Counted from the stretch's first letter, positions 17,532-27,692 are shown. The stretch is 52,392 bases of DNA from Legionellales bacterium (GCA_002722995.1 PBNF01000012.1:1-52392), one strand, 5' to 3'. The notes: generated by a model from the sequence alone, not told the origin. Translations and numbers: made by a program.

Positions 17532-20180
17532 ATCTACAGGCGCTTCAGCCTCAGACACACTAGACAATGCACGGCCAACCACCTCCTTTAAATCCATAGA
17601 AAGTGATTGAATCTTTGAAATTCGCACAAGCTCAGCTTTCATTAAATCTTGACGTAGAGAGTCGAAACGCCGCCAGTGCAGCAGAGGCTGGCATAATCGA
17701 GCCGCTAGATTTGGGTTAAATTCATCAATTTGAATAATTTTATCGACCAAAAAGGCATACCCTGCACCATGACTCTGGTGAAAACCAATCACATTATGCA
17801 TGCTAAACACACCAATCAAGGCTCGCACACGATTTGGATTAGTCAGATCAAAGGCCTCGTGCTGGCACAATTTTTTAACGGCATTCAAGCCATCAGCTGC
17901 ACTTGAAATCGCTTGTGCGCCAAACCACTTATCAATCACTAAAGGCTCATGCGACCATTTAGCATAAAAAGCATTTAAAATTCGATCACGATATTCTGTT
18001 TGATCACTATGCACGATGGCAGCTACAGCCCCCATCATATCAGTCATATTATCTGATGATTCAATTTGTTTTTGGCATAAAATACAAGCTGACTCACGAC
18101 CTGAATAAATTAAATTCAATAAGCTAAAATTCCTCAGACTACGCATTGAGACATCATGAACAGTATATTGATATGGAACTGCAGTATGACAAGCATGGTA
18201 GGTTTGTTCAAACAGATCATACAGCGCTGTTGCACAATGCTGCAGCAATGCTTTTCGAATTTCATACAACCGAACAATATCCTCTTCAGGAAATTGCTCC
18301 AACAAATAACGTTCACTTGGGAACGCCAAACATTCTACTTTTTCTTGCCCGGTAAAATCATCATCATTTAAAATTGAAGCATAAGCGTTTAATAGATCAT
18401 CAGAGAACTCAACAACAGCGGACGAGCTTTTTAAGCACATTCCAACATGTTCAACGTATAACTGATTTAAAATAGACCATCGAACATAAGCATCCCGCTC
18501 ATGTGCTAAGACACTCAATGCTTCAGTTCTTGACTGATTATACTTCAACTGTACTGGCGCACTAAAACCTCTTAACGGAGAACATAAGGGACTTTCTGAA
18601 AAGCCTTTTAATTTAAAAGTCTTGGAGGGAGCATCTAATATCAAGAGGTGCTCTGACGCACAATGACCCGCTTCATCGATGGCATCAAGCGACTCACCTG
18701 ATTGACTCATCAGCCCCAAACGAATTGGGATCAGTAAAGCTGGCATCGCCTGATTCACTGCGGGAGCTTCCTGCTCAACTTGGCAAGTCAGCACACCCGT
18801 TGAAGCATCATAATCTGTTTTAAAGTGCACACAAGGTGTTCCTCGTTCAGTATACCACTGTCTAAACTGACTCATTTCATAGCCACTGGCTTGGGCCATT
18901 GAGCTTAGAAATTCATCGATGGTAATTGCTTGACCATCATATGCATCAAAATAATGCTGCATACCCGCTTGAAAAACCGCCTCGCCTAACCAAGTATGTA
19001 ACATCCGTACCACTTCAGCACCTTTGTTATAGACCGTCAATGTATAGAAATTGGTAATTTCTAAATAAGAATCAGGTCGAACGGGGTGCGACATAGGGCC
19101 GGCATCTTCTATAAATTGAGCCATTTGAATAATTTTTGCCTCTTCAATTCTCCGCACACCCACTGAAGATAAGGACGCCGCAAAACCCTGTTCCCTAAAT
19201 ACAGTTAACCCTTCTTTTAAGCACAACTGAAACCAATTTTGTAACGTGATGCGATTACCCGTCCAATTATGAAAATATTCATGCCCCACAACCACTTCAA
19301 CACCTAAAAAGTCTGCATCTGTAGCCGTTTCTGTTTTAGCTAGAACATAGCGATCATTGAATATATTAAGGCCTTTATTTTCCATAGCTCCAAAATTAAA
19401 ATCGCTGACCGCAACAATCATGTAGCATTCTAGTTCATATTCACGCTGATACGTTTGTTCATCCCAGGCCATCGCTTTCTTTAACGCCTCAAGTGCAAAG
19501 CGTGCTTGCCCAGTTTTTCCAGACTCGACATAGACAGCCAAATCAACACTGCGACCAGATTGAGTGACATATGTATCGGTGACTGCATCAAATTTTCCAG
19601 CAATCAAAGCAAATAAATAACTCGGCTTTTTCGAAGGATCGTGCCAAGTCACCCAATGCCGACCTCCTGGCAACTGACCCGAATCAATGCGATTACCATT
19701 AGACAGTATCACTGGAGACTGATCATAATCTGCTGTGATAGTACAAGTATAAACACTCATGACATCAGGTCGGTCCACAAAATACGTGATACGCCGGAAT
19801 CCTTCTGATTCACACTGTGTGCAGTAATTACCTTTTGAAAGATACAATCCAGATAAAGTTAAATTCGCACTGGGGGAAATCTCGACGATAGTCTCCAGCA
19901 CAAATTGCTCGGGCAGATTAAAGAGCGTCAATGATGTGTCATCAATTCGGTAATCATCTGACATCAAAGGTTGCTGATCAATTGAAATCTCTAATAATCT
20001 TAAAGCCACACCATCAAGCACCATTGGAATTGTGACATCATCGACCATACGACGACATTGCAATGTTGCTTTAACTTGAGTTAAAGATGCACCTAAATCA
20101 ATTGATAACGCAACTGTTTCAATTGTATAAGGGGAAGGTTGATATTCAGATAAGTACACTGCCTTATTGGTATCTGCCAT
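17523..20180 (-). CDS. pepN: Aminopeptidase N
   Basis: A zinc metallopeptidase (M1) that removes N-terminal residues from peptides in the cytoplasm. At 885 aa it is full length for the gammaproteobacterial PepN. The exopeptidase motif GAMENKGLN sits near residue 265. The zinc/catalytic motif HEYFHNWTGNR begins near 300, with the third ligand Glu in LKEGLTVFREQ about 20 residues later. A GGAG site lies in the short leader. It is divergent from the Mth938-like gene at 20313. Confidence 0.97.
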   Translation of the reverse strand: MADTNKAVYLSEYQPSPYTIETVALSIDLGASLTQVKATLQCRRMVDDVTIPMVLDGVALRLLEISIDQQPLMSDDYRIDDTSLTLFNLPEQFVLETIVEISPSANLTLSGLYLSKGNYCTQCESEGFRRITYFVDRPDVMSVYTCTITADYDQSPVILSNGNRIDSGQLPGGRHWVTWHDPSKKPSYLFALIAGKFDAVTDTYVTQSGRSVDLAVYVESGKTGQARFALEALKKAMAWDEQTYQREYELECYMIVAVSDFNFGAMENKGLNIFNDRYVLAKTETATDADFLGVEVVVGHEYFHNWTGNRITLQNWFQLCLKEGLTVFREQGFAASLSSVGVRRIEEAKIIQMAQFIEDAGPMSHPVRPDSYLEITNFYTLTVYNKGAEVVRMLHTWLGEAVFQAGMQHYFDAYDGQAITIDEFLSSMAQASGYEMSQFRQWYTERGTPCVHFKTDYDASTGVLTCQVEQEAPAVNQAMPALLIPIRLGLMSQSGESLDAIDEAGHCASEHLLILDAPSKTFKLKGFSESPLCSPLRGFSAPVQLKYNQSRTEALSVLAHERDAYVRWSILNQLYVEHVGMCLKSSSAVVEFSDDLLNAYASILNDDDFTGQEKVECLAFPSERYLLEQFPEEDIVRLYEIRKALLQHCATALYDLFEQTYHACHTAVPYQYTVHDVSMRSLRNFSLLNLIYSGRESACILCQKQIESSDNMTDMMGAVAAIVHSDQTEYRDRILNAFYAKWSHEPLVIDKWFGAQAISSAADGLNAVKKLCQHEAFDLTNPNRVRALIGVFSMHNVIGFHQSHGAGYAFLVDKIIQIDEFNPNLAARLCQPLLHWRRFDSLRQDLMKAELVRISKIQSLSMDLKEVVGRALSSVSEAEAPVDSV

Positions 20181-20238
20181 CTAAAACTCCATTTTAATGT
20201 ATTTGCTAAGATTGACAAAGAATAGCCTTCACATCAAG

Positions 20239-20244
20239 TATAAT
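20239..20244 (+). promoter_or_regulatory. -10 element in the pepN / Mth938-like divergent gap
   Basis: TATAAT for the plus strand overlaps a TATACT on the minus strand (complement of 20237-20242), so one site could serve both directions. A consensus TTGACA at 20212-20217 lies 21 nt upstream of the plus-strand -10, longer than the usual 16-18. Confidence 0.3.
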
Positions 20245-20312
20245 CGCACTTGAGATCATGATGATTGCCTCAATTTCAAGATTATGTTAAATTAATCAAG
20301 GTTTAAAACCAG

Positions 20313-20684
20313 ATGATTGACATGAAAACCGCATGGGCAGAAGAAGCATCTAAACTTCAACACACCATTCAAACCTATCACCCAGGACAGATCCAAATCA
20401 ATGACATCACCTATACTCAACCCGTGATCCTCTGTGAAACACAACCCCTTAAACATTGGCCTATTGATACACTTTTAGACATAACACCTGATATGCTTAA
20501 CGCTTTAAGCTCAATTCCAACCTTAATCTTAATTGGAACAGGTCCTCATCATCAATCAATTCCACTCAACCTGATTGCTCAATGCATGTATCCCATTGAA
20601 GTGATGCATACACGCGCTGCTTGTCAAACCTACACTGTACTCTCACAAGAACATCGTGCAGTGATACTTGCAGCATTTTTATAA
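20313..20684 (+). CDS. Mth938-like (DUF498/AAMDC) domain protein
   Basis: A 123-aa single-domain protein. The C-terminal half, LILIGTGPHHQSIP followed by a cysteine-containing MHTRAACQTYTVLSQEHRAV, fits the Mth938-like family (PF04430), which includes the mitochondrial complex I assembly factor NDUFAF3. No enzymatic role is established for the bacterial members. It is followed 13 nt later by nadE, so the two are probably co-transcribed. The start could also be the ATG three codons downstream. The family call is from memory of the motif; function is unknown. Confidence 0.75.
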   Translation: MIDMKTAWAEEASKLQHTIQTYHPGQIQINDITYTQPVILCETQPLKHWPIDTLLDITPDMLNALSSIPTLILIGTGPHHQSIPLNLIAQCMYPIEVMHTRAACQTYTVLSQEHRAVILAAFL

Positions 20685-20697
20685 GCGAGTTCTATCG

Positions 20698-22272
20698 ATG
20701 TCTTTTTCTGTGACGCTGGCTCAAATCAATTCAATCATTGGAAATGTTAATGCCAATACTCACATGATACAAAAAAGTATTCAACAAGCGATCAAAGCAG
20801 ATTCTGACTTAATTGTTTTTCCAGAATGTGCACTCACAGGTTACCCTCTCTACGACCTCACACAATATCCTTCATTGCATGATGAAATTGAAGCTGCCTT
20901 AAAACAAATTATCCCCATGAGCAAACAGATTGCTATTGTTTTAGGTTATCCAAAGAAAATTGGACAGGATGTTTATAATTGTGCTGGCTGGTTCATGAAT
21001 TCAGCGATAATCACAGAGTATTTTAAACAATCTTTAGTGAACCATACGTGCTTTGATGAAGTGCGCGTCTTTAAAACGGGCTTGAAACCGTCTGAAATCA
21101 TCACCTATTGCAATCATCGATTTGCATTGTCGATTTGTAATGATATTTGGACACCTGAGACACCGCTGACTTCAGAGCCAGTTGATTATTTGATTAATTT
21201 AAGCGCCTCTCCTTTCCATATGGGCAAACGGGCACTGCGCCATACCATACTGAAACAGGCAAGACATCAAGCTCAACGCATCCTCTACGTCAATGCAGTA
21301 GGTGGTCAAGATGGCTTAGTTTTTGATGGTGGCAGCCAAATCGTCGGCCCCCACGATACACTATATTATGAAGCACCATACCACCACACAGATTGCACTA
21401 CAGTCACCCTTGACAACCTACAACCCATTCAACCTTCTACTGAAACGCTTGATGATCTTCAGGCCACTTTGTGCCTAGGGCTCAAGGATTATTTACATAA
21501 GAATCACTTAAATCGAGTCTGTCTTGGTTTGTCCGGGGGCATTGATTCTGCTTTGGTTGCAGCTATTGCTGTTGATGCATTAGGCTCTGAACATGTCACA
21601 GGTCTATGGATGCCTTCACCTTACAGCTCAACCTTTAGCCATGACTGTGTCCAAGCATTGGTCGAAATGCTTGACATTCAATGCATCCACCTACCCATCA
21701 CACCGGCTTTTGAATGCATTCAATCCACTTTAAATAAAGCAACCTCTAAACTTGCGAGCCAAAACTTACAAGCTCGTTTACGTGGACTATATCTAATGCA
21801 ATATAGCAACACTCATGCCGCTATGGCTTTAGCGTGCAGCAATAAAAGTGAATTGGCCATGGGCTACTCAACCCTTTATGGTGATTTAGTTGGAGGAATT
21901 GCACCTATTGCTGATTTAACTAAAACGCAAGTCTATACACTCTCAAGATACTTGAATAAAAACCATCTTCGCATTCCAGAGATGATCTTAAATCGTGCGC
22001 CCACTGCAGAATTGGCCCCTCACCAATTCGATACAGATGACCTTCCACCCTATGAAACCCTTGACCCTATTCTTGAAGCATTGCTTGATCCTCAACACCA
22101 CAATAAACTTAGCACTGTTCACGCAGATCAAACTCTAACCCAATTGATTAGGAATAAGCTGCAAACCTCTGAATTCAAAAGAAAACAGATAGGCGTCATT
22201 ATTCGAACACACCCCACTTCATTCAACTTAGATCGTCGCTACCCAACAACCTATCACTTACCTTCAGCCTGA
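20698..22272 (+). CDS. nadE: Glutamine-dependent NAD+ synthetase
   Basis: Converts deamido-NAD to NAD using ammonia released from glutamine. The 524 aa combine an N-terminal nitrilase-type amidase domain (1-240) with a C-terminal synthetase domain. The amidase Glu is in FPECALTGYP (Glu43), and the nucleophile Cys, near 147, is in ALSICNDIW; most relatives have ICEDxW, so the residue after Cys is Asn instead of Glu. The PP-loop LSGGIDSAL starts near 277. A late RAPTAELAPHQFDTDDLPPYE is typical. ATG 20698 begins the conserved MSFSVTLAQINS; upstream in-frame TTG codons from 20668 overlap the previous gene and add nothing conserved. Confidence 0.95.
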   Translation: MSFSVTLAQINSIIGNVNANTHMIQKSIQQAIKADSDLIVFPECALTGYPLYDLTQYPSLHDEIEAALKQIIPMSKQIAIVLGYPKKIGQDVYNCAGWFMNSAIITEYFKQSLVNHTCFDEVRVFKTGLKPSEIITYCNHRFALSICNDIWTPETPLTSEPVDYLINLSASPFHMGKRALRHTILKQARHQAQRILYVNAVGGQDGLVFDGGSQIVGPHDTLYYEAPYHHTDCTTVTLDNLQPIQPSTETLDDLQATLCLGLKDYLHKNHLNRVCLGLSGGIDSALVAAIAVDALGSEHVTGLWMPSPYSSTFSHDCVQALVEMLDIQCIHLPITPAFECIQSTLNKATSKLASQNLQARLRGLYLMQYSNTHAAMALACSNKSELAMGYSTLYGDLVGGIAPIADLTKTQVYTLSRYLNKNHLRIPEMILNRAPTAELAPHQFDTDDLPPYETLDPILEALLDPQHHNKLSTVHADQTLTQLIRNKLQTSEFKRKQIGVIIRTHPTSFNLDRRYPTTYHLPSA

Positions 22273-22747
22273 CACCCTTTCATGCTCGATCTATTTAAAA
22301 CAATGCAATTGACCCAATTAATATGAACCTCCAGCACTTTTTAATCGCTCATCTTGCCTGTCAATTCGATCCAAAAATCTTATTGAATAGCCTTGATTTA
22401 AAAATCAATCAAACCAGACAACAATTCTACCAGTGAACTGATCTCAAGCGCATATAAGGCAAAGGCACTTTAAATGATCAACGAACTCAATCCCTCATAT
22501 GCGTCATAGGTCAAATGAATTAAAAGTATTTAAATTAACTTTTAAAAAAATCAACATATAGACTTTTAAGTACACTCATATTGAAATGATCACAAAAGAT
22601 ATTAAGGATTTAAATCAAGATCACTCCAAAATAATAAAAGAAAATATATGAGCGGTTCATCATAATCATCGAGACTTCATATAATATTCAGATATTTTAG
22701 GATTTCTAGAAAGCGATCAATATAGGCATTTGGGAACCGGCCAACCC
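22273..22747. other. 475-bp convergent spacer
   Basis: Lies between the nadE stop and the stop of the minus-strand 763-aa ORFan. It is very AT-rich, with several short inverted ATCAA/TTGAT words, but I see no clear intrinsic terminator, RNA gene or open frame. Confidence 0.5.
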
Positions 22748-25039
22748 TTAGAACGATGATGATTTAGAGGGGATAGCCGGTAATGGCCTATCTTTATCTA
22801 GGGGGGGAGGCGGTAATGGTCTATCTTTATCGAATCGATCAATCCTTTCTGGAATATTAGCTTCTTGATCAGCCCATGGATTCGAATAAGATTTTAGATG
22901 ATCTGCATAGCCAAATATCAAAGTCAAACCTCCCATGATCATCACTGAACATATCACACTGCTTAAACCCCATAGCCAAGAGACGTCAAATAATTGGGCA
23001 ATATAATATTGAGGAAGGTGAAAGATTAAACTCAGCATCAAACCCAAGATTAAAGCTATCACACCTGTAATTTGAGCAAAGCACCATGATTGAGACTGAG
23101 CACCAAAACCTTGCTTCGCAGTGATATCCACCATCATGATCGCTGCTGCAATTAGCACGCATAATAAGATTCCATCATACAAAGGGGTTGCTAAATAGGT
23201 TACAGGCACTCCAAAAGCAAGACCTGTCCCCAAACAGGCAAGTGCTGCCATCACCAGTGTATGCATCAATATTTGTTTATGAACCACCTTATCTTCAGGC
23301 CCCCAGCCTGCATAGCACCCTCCCCATATAAGCAATGGGACGAGTACCAGCGCCACCTGAGACAGCAAGACAGACTGAATGATTAAAACAGAAGCCATGA
23401 AACCCAGTATCAAAACAACCATCAGAATTTGAAAAAATCTAATCGCTTTATCCTGCTTGACCTCCAGAATGTTGTCATCTAAGCGTTTATCTTCATAAGC
23501 TTTTATCTTATTGCTTAATTCTTTGTATCGAGCATCCACCTCCTTTTGATCTTCCTTAAAATATTCAACGAATCTATTCAGGCAATTAAAGACGTAAATA
23601 ATATCCTCTTCTTTAGCCTTTAATATCTCCTCCATTAAATAACGTACACCCCATAAATTCTGGAATGATCCCAACATTTGTTGCTGGGCTTGATAGTCTT
23701 CAGCTTTCAAATGTTTTTTTAAACGTTGAATAAAAGCTTGAGCGTCTTTTTTAGCTTGTTTCAGCACTGATCGAGCTTCTTTCAAAGCCTTTTGTGTAGT
23801 TTCGACTAAAGCTTTCTCTGAAGCATTTCTGTATCGTCTCAAATCAGACTCAGCCTCATCAACAACTGATTGCTTTTCTAGAATGGAGTTAAAATGCACA
23901 ATGGCTTCCCGATCTGGCAAGAGCACCTCTACGTCTTGCCGCACCTCATAATGATTCATCTGATTACGACACCACAGTGTAAAGGCATCAAAATCCTCGA
24001 GACGATTCTGAGCTGATTGAGCAATGGCTTGGTAGCGATACAAGATATTCATTTTTACAATTAAATTACATTTCGATGTAGGCTCTAATTTTGGCCAAAC
24101 AGAGGCTAAAGTCCGTAAAACTTTTGAATCATATGTGTCCATTGCGTCGCTAGCACTCTTTGTGTCGGGAGTAAAGCCAGGAGCATGTCCTTTTTGAGCC
24201 CACGTTTGAAAACCCTCATAAAAACGCTGCCTCATAAGTGCCTCATAGAGTTCTTTCTCTTGCCGCTGCAGCGGTTGAAAGTGCACCACTGCAGCCTCAG
24301 AAAAGGGAATGCTAGAGTCATGAGTTCGATCTCGCTCATTGATATCCGCTTGATAGCGCGAAATTAACTGCAACAAGTTTGAAACCTCAGGTTCAGACTT
24401 TGCTTTAAAGTAAGCCTTAAATTGCTCATGAAAAGTCTTGTGTGGGATCTTGATTTCTTTCTTCGAAGCGCTGACTTCTAACTCAAAATAATCGCACCTT
24501 GCTGCAACATATTTTTGAAATGAATGCGATCGTTTTTTACGATCATTACAATAAGCAAAGACGTTAAGAAAATCTTTCAATACAAGCTGTGCGAAAGTTG
24601 GCTGCTGTGCAGAGTGCCTCGTACAAAAATCCATTGAATGTCCCAAAATCGTAAAAAAAGCCATTAACTTTTCTGAAACAGGATCACTCACCGTCACAAT
24701 AACTTTTTGGTGCTCAACGACAATGTGCTCTTGAGATAAATCCGGAACTGACTTCAATATCTCTGAAAAAAAACTTTTTTCTTCTACCGTTGCGTCCTTG
24801 TTCGTCAATGCAAAGCATATAAATCTAAAAATATCAAGAATATGGTAATTGCTCAACTTCGCCGACTTTAGGTGCTGCGAATGAAGTGAATCCTCAGATT
24901 GAACACCCTCAGTCAGTAACTTAAACACCGCAGGTGTTGAACCAGGCTCTACTAATTGAGCGCTTATAGCCTTTAGCCAATCCCGTGCAATAGAATAATA
25001 TTGAGAATCTTGCATGCTGATATTAAGCAATTCAGTCAT
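22748..25039 (-). CDS. ORFan membrane protein with coiled coil and proline-rich tail
   Basis: A 763-aa protein I do not recognise. The ATG at 25039 has an AGGAAG site 6 nt upstream. Residues 1-380 are soluble and helix-rich. About 385-520 is strongly charged with heptad-like Lys/Glu/Ala runs, probably coiled coil. About 530-710 holds six or seven membrane segments (ILMVVLILGFMASVLII, VALVLVPLLIWGG and so on). The C-terminus carries two 11-residue tandem units, DKDRPLPPPPL and DKDRPLPAIPS. Such PLPPPP and PLPAIP sequences match ligands of eukaryotic SH3/EVH1/WW domains, so a host-facing role is conceivable but unproven. It sits between the usual neighbours nadE and bamD. Confidence 0.85.
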   Translation of the reverse strand: MTELLNISMQDSQYYSIARDWLKAISAQLVEPGSTPAVFKLLTEGVQSEDSLHSQHLKSAKLSNYHILDIFRFICFALTNKDATVEEKSFFSEILKSVPDLSQEHIVVEHQKVIVTVSDPVSEKLMAFFTILGHSMDFCTRHSAQQPTFAQLVLKDFLNVFAYCNDRKKRSHSFQKYVAARCDYFELEVSASKKEIKIPHKTFHEQFKAYFKAKSEPEVSNLLQLISRYQADINERDRTHDSSIPFSEAAVVHFQPLQRQEKELYEALMRQRFYEGFQTWAQKGHAPGFTPDTKSASDAMDTYDSKVLRTLASVWPKLEPTSKCNLIVKMNILYRYQAIAQSAQNRLEDFDAFTLWCRNQMNHYEVRQDVEVLLPDREAIVHFNSILEKQSVVDEAESDLRRYRNASEKALVETTQKALKEARSVLKQAKKDAQAFIQRLKKHLKAEDYQAQQQMLGSFQNLWGVRYLMEEILKAKEEDIIYVFNCLNRFVEYFKEDQKEVDARYKELSNKIKAYEDKRLDDNILEVKQDKAIRFFQILMVVLILGFMASVLIIQSVLLSQVALVLVPLLIWGGCYAGWGPEDKVVHKQILMHTLVMAALACLGTGLAFGVPVTYLATPLYDGILLCVLIAAAIMMVDITAKQGFGAQSQSWCFAQITGVIALILGLMLSLIFHLPQYYIAQLFDVSWLWGLSSVICSVMIMGGLTLIFGYADHLKSYSNPWADQEANIPERIDRFDKDRPLPPPPLDKDRPLPAIPSKSSSF
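22778..22831 (-). repeat. 33-bp-period repeat encoding the DKDRPLP tail
   Basis: 22778-22798 and 22811-22831 (21 bp each) differ at one base. The period is 33 bp, or 11 codons, in frame with the ORFan, giving two proline-rich units at its C-terminus. Confidence 0.85.
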
Positions 25040-25097
25040 CGTTCACTTCCTATGATTTAAGATAAGTCCTTTAAAGCGATCACAAAGAGACTTAAAA

Positions 25098-25826
25098 CTA
25101 TATTGACTTGATTGAATCTGAAATAGTTTTAATACGCCTTGCTTGTTGCTTCAATCCTAAACGTTCGTAGCTATGAATCATTAATTGTAAAGTTGGTTTT
25201 GCATTACTTTGATTAAAATCAATGGCGATGACCTTCATCGCACGATTTAATGCCGCTTCGTACGCGCCTTGTTTGAAATAATACCGAGCAACATCTAATT
25301 CATTTTGAGCAATCAGCTGTCGCAAATAGCGCATCAAGCTTAAGGCAGGCTTTACATATGGAGAATGAGGATACAATTCAATGCTCTGTTTAAGACGAGC
25401 GAAGCTGTCTACAATCAGATCTACACCATGATTATTTGGATGATAATCCACCATACGTTGAAGTGCACTACTGTGTTTAAGCAATGGAGATAACGCCCTC
25501 ATATACTGAGCATAAGCTGCACCTTGATCACGCACATAGCGATGAATATATTGCTCTGCTAATAAATCAACCATTGCCGCTTCCCTCAGCATAAATCGAG
25601 CATAAATTGAATTCAAAATGGCTTGTTTAGTATGCTTTGAAATTGGATAGTGGGTACTTAAAGCCTCAAAGTTTTCCGCTGCTTCGTGATACCGCTTAGC
25701 TTTAAAATCATAAGATGCTTTTTGATATAAATGATCCTCTGATTGCTGATTAAATTGATCGACTTTAGGCAACTGATGTGCACAACTGGACAATAATAAC
25801 CCTAAACCTAAAACCCAATATCGCAT
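25098..25826 (-). CDS. bamD: Outer membrane protein assembly factor BamD
   Basis: An essential lipoprotein of the BAM complex that helps insert beta-barrel proteins into the outer membrane. The 242-aa product has a signal peptide ending LLLSSC, with Cys15 as the lipidation site. It then has TPR-type helices: YQKASYDFKAKRYHEAAENFEAL near 34-56, followed by HYPISKHTKQAILNSIYARFM, the standard BamD opening. It is divergent from rluD-pgeF, the conserved gammaproteobacterial arrangement. The second half is less conserved but keeps the length. Confidence 0.95.
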   Translation of the reverse strand: MRYWVLGLGLLLSSCAHQLPKVDQFNQQSEDHLYQKASYDFKAKRYHEAAENFEALSTHYPISKHTKQAILNSIYARFMLREAAMVDLLAEQYIHRYVRDQGAAYAQYMRALSPLLKHSSALQRMVDYHPNNHGVDLIVDSFARLKQSIELYPHSPYVKPALSLMRYLRQLIAQNELDVARYYFKQGAYEAALNRAMKVIAIDFNQSNAKPTLQLMIHSYERLGLKQQARRIKTISDSIKSI

Positions 25827-25861
25827 TGAATACTCACCTCAACAATAACATTGATTAAATT

Positions 25862-25890
25862 AACATAGCCCTTGAATCAATTACAAGCAA
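25862..25890 (-). promoter_or_regulatory. Sigma70-type promoter for bamD
   Basis: On the minus strand, TTGCTT (25885-25890) and TATGTT (25862-25867) are 17 nt apart, giving a leader of roughly 30 nt before the bamD ATG at 25826. Confidence 0.5.
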
Positions 25891-25957
25891 CCCTTCCTCA
25901 GAATCAATGCCATAGAAAAGAGCCCTATAAGATCTATCTTGATGCATTAAGATTGTT

Positions 25958-25963
25958 TATAAT
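25958..25963 (+). promoter_or_regulatory. Perfect -10 element for rluD
   Basis: TATAAT 30 nt before the rluD ATG; the hexamer 17 nt upstream (TATCTT) is a poor -35. The predicted start near 25970 leaves a 23-nt leader. Confidence 0.4.
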
Positions 25964-25992
25964 TGAATTCTATTTTGTTTGATCTGAGTACC

Positions 25993-26967
25993 ATGTCAAC
26001 CCAATCTTATATCCACACGGTTTCTAAAACCCATCACCTCATACGCCTGGATCAATATTTAAAAGCCTTACACCCTAATGATTCCAGAACACACATTCAA
26101 TCGGCCATTAAATCTGGACATGTTTGTGTTGACGGTCAAATGATCGCATCGCCAAAATTCAAAGTGCTTGAGGGCCATATCATTGAGTTTTTTGAACCTT
26201 CAAAACTGGATACAACCACCTGGCAACCACAACCCATGCCATTAGACATTCTGTTTGAAGATGATGAGCTATGCGTGATCAATAAAACAGCACACTGTGT
26301 GATGCACCCAGGGGCAGGCACCCCTGATCACACCCTTGCCAATGCAATGTTAGCCTATCATCCTCCCGCTAAAGATTTAGACCGAGCGGGCCTCATTCAT
26401 CGATTAGACCAAAACACCACAGGATGTTGCATCATCGCCAAAACTCAGCTTGCACAACAAATATTAACACATGACTTATCCATTCGAATCATTGAAAGAA
26501 CTTACCTTGCATTAGTACACGGTTCAATTGAACTTCCAGGACACGTGAATGCCGCCATCGGCCGACATCGCACACGACGTACTTTAATGAGTGTATCACC
26601 CTCAGGGCGAGCGGCTTGCACACATTATCGCCCTATCCAGCGTTACCCTGAACATACTTTACTTGAACTTAAACTGGAGACAGGTCGGACACATCAAATT
26701 CGTGTTCATATGAAGCATATGAACCATTCTATTGTCGGTGACAGGGCTTATGGCCAGCAACGTGCACCTTCAAAAATCTATCCAAGCTCTGTTCGTGAAG
26801 CCTTAATGAATCACCCCTATCAAGCATTACATGCCACTCGAATCAGCTTCAAACACCCCATCCATCAAAAAACCATCATGGTTGAAACACCCCCTCACGC
26901 TCCATTTTCAACTTTACTCGAAATACTTGAGCCTTTCATCACATCAAATGATGAGTATGATCAATGA
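25993..26967 (+). CDS. rluD: Ribosomal large subunit pseudouridine synthase D
   Basis: Converts U1911, U1915 and U1917 of 23S rRNA helix 69 to pseudouridine. The 324-aa protein has an N-terminal S4 RNA-binding domain (IRLDQYLKAL through about residue 65), then the catalytic domain with HRLDQNTTG, whose Asp is the nucleophile (about residue 137), and a late GRTHQIRVHM. ATG 25993 was chosen because the -10 element ends at 25963 and would exclude the in-frame TTG there. The stop overlaps the pgeF start by 4 nt (ATGA). RluD is favoured over RluC by the bamD/pgeF context. Confidence 0.93.
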   Translation: MSTQSYIHTVSKTHHLIRLDQYLKALHPNDSRTHIQSAIKSGHVCVDGQMIASPKFKVLEGHIIEFFEPSKLDTTTWQPQPMPLDILFEDDELCVINKTAHCVMHPGAGTPDHTLANAMLAYHPPAKDLDRAGLIHRLDQNTTGCCIIAKTQLAQQILTHDLSIRIIERTYLALVHGSIELPGHVNAAIGRHRTRRTLMSVSPSGRAACTHYRPIQRYPEHTLLELKLETGRTHQIRVHMKHMNHSIVGDRAYGQQRAPSKIYPSSVREALMNHPYQALHATRISFKHPIHQKTIMVETPPHAPFSTLLEILEPFITSNDEYDQ

Positions 26968-27692
26968 GCACTCACCTTAATATTCATTGGCCTCATGCTC
27001 CACATGTCCGTTCAGTGGTCACCTATCGAACAGGTGGTGAAAGCCCTGAACCCTTTAATTGTTTTAATTTAGCCACACACGTAGGTGATGACCCTGCCTG
27101 TGTTACACTTAATCGAAAACGTCTCATGCAAGCCACATCAATGCCCAGTGAACCTTTATGGCTGAATCAAAGTACACACAGCGCTACAGTTATTCATGCT
27201 TCAGATTATGACCCTCAAGCACCAGTTGATGGCATTTGGACCACTGAGCCCAATACCGTATTGAGCATTTTAACTGCAGATTGCTTATCACTGCTGTTTT
27301 ATCAACCTTCAACACATGCTATTGCAGCTTGCCATGCAGGGTGGCGCGGTTTAACACAACACATCATCCCGGCCACCCTCAACGCACTACCAGGACCTGC
27401 CAGTGACACATGGGTTTGGGTGGGCCCTTGTATCGGCGAAGAGCACTTTGAAGTAGATGGATCAGTTGCAACACAACTCTATCACTCTATTCAAGGTTTA
27501 CCACCTCATACTGGCTTACAAACAGTTAATCTAAAACATATTGCGCGTCAACAACTCATTCATTCAGGCGTGAGCCATTATCGTTTAGATCCACGCTGTA
27601 CTGTGAACCATCACACGACATTATTTTCATATCGAAAAGCTCAATCAAACATCACCGGCCGTTTTGCAAGCTGCATTTGGCTAGCGTCTTGA
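26964..27692 (+). CDS. pgeF: Peptidoglycan editing factor PgeF (YfiH, polyphenol oxidase family)
   Basis: A member of the YfiH/LACC1 family, credited with purine nucleoside phosphorylase/deaminase activities and, in E. coli, with keeping L-Ser out of muropeptides. The 242 aa show the zinc-site residues in the expected order: ADCLSLLFY near 111-119, CHAGWRGL near 130-137, and VGPCIGEEHFEV near 150-161. It overlaps rluD by 4 nt, so translation is probably coupled. The two are neighbours across most gammaproteobacteria. Confidence 0.93.
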   Translation: MSTHLNIHWPHAPHVRSVVTYRTGGESPEPFNCFNLATHVGDDPACVTLNRKRLMQATSMPSEPLWLNQSTHSATVIHASDYDPQAPVDGIWTTEPNTVLSILTADCLSLLFYQPSTHAIAACHAGWRGLTQHIIPATLNALPGPASDTWVWVGPCIGEEHFEVDGSVATQLYHSIQGLPPHTGLQTVNLKHIARQQLIHSGVSHYRLDPRCTVNHHTTLFSYRKAQSNITGRFASCIWLAS

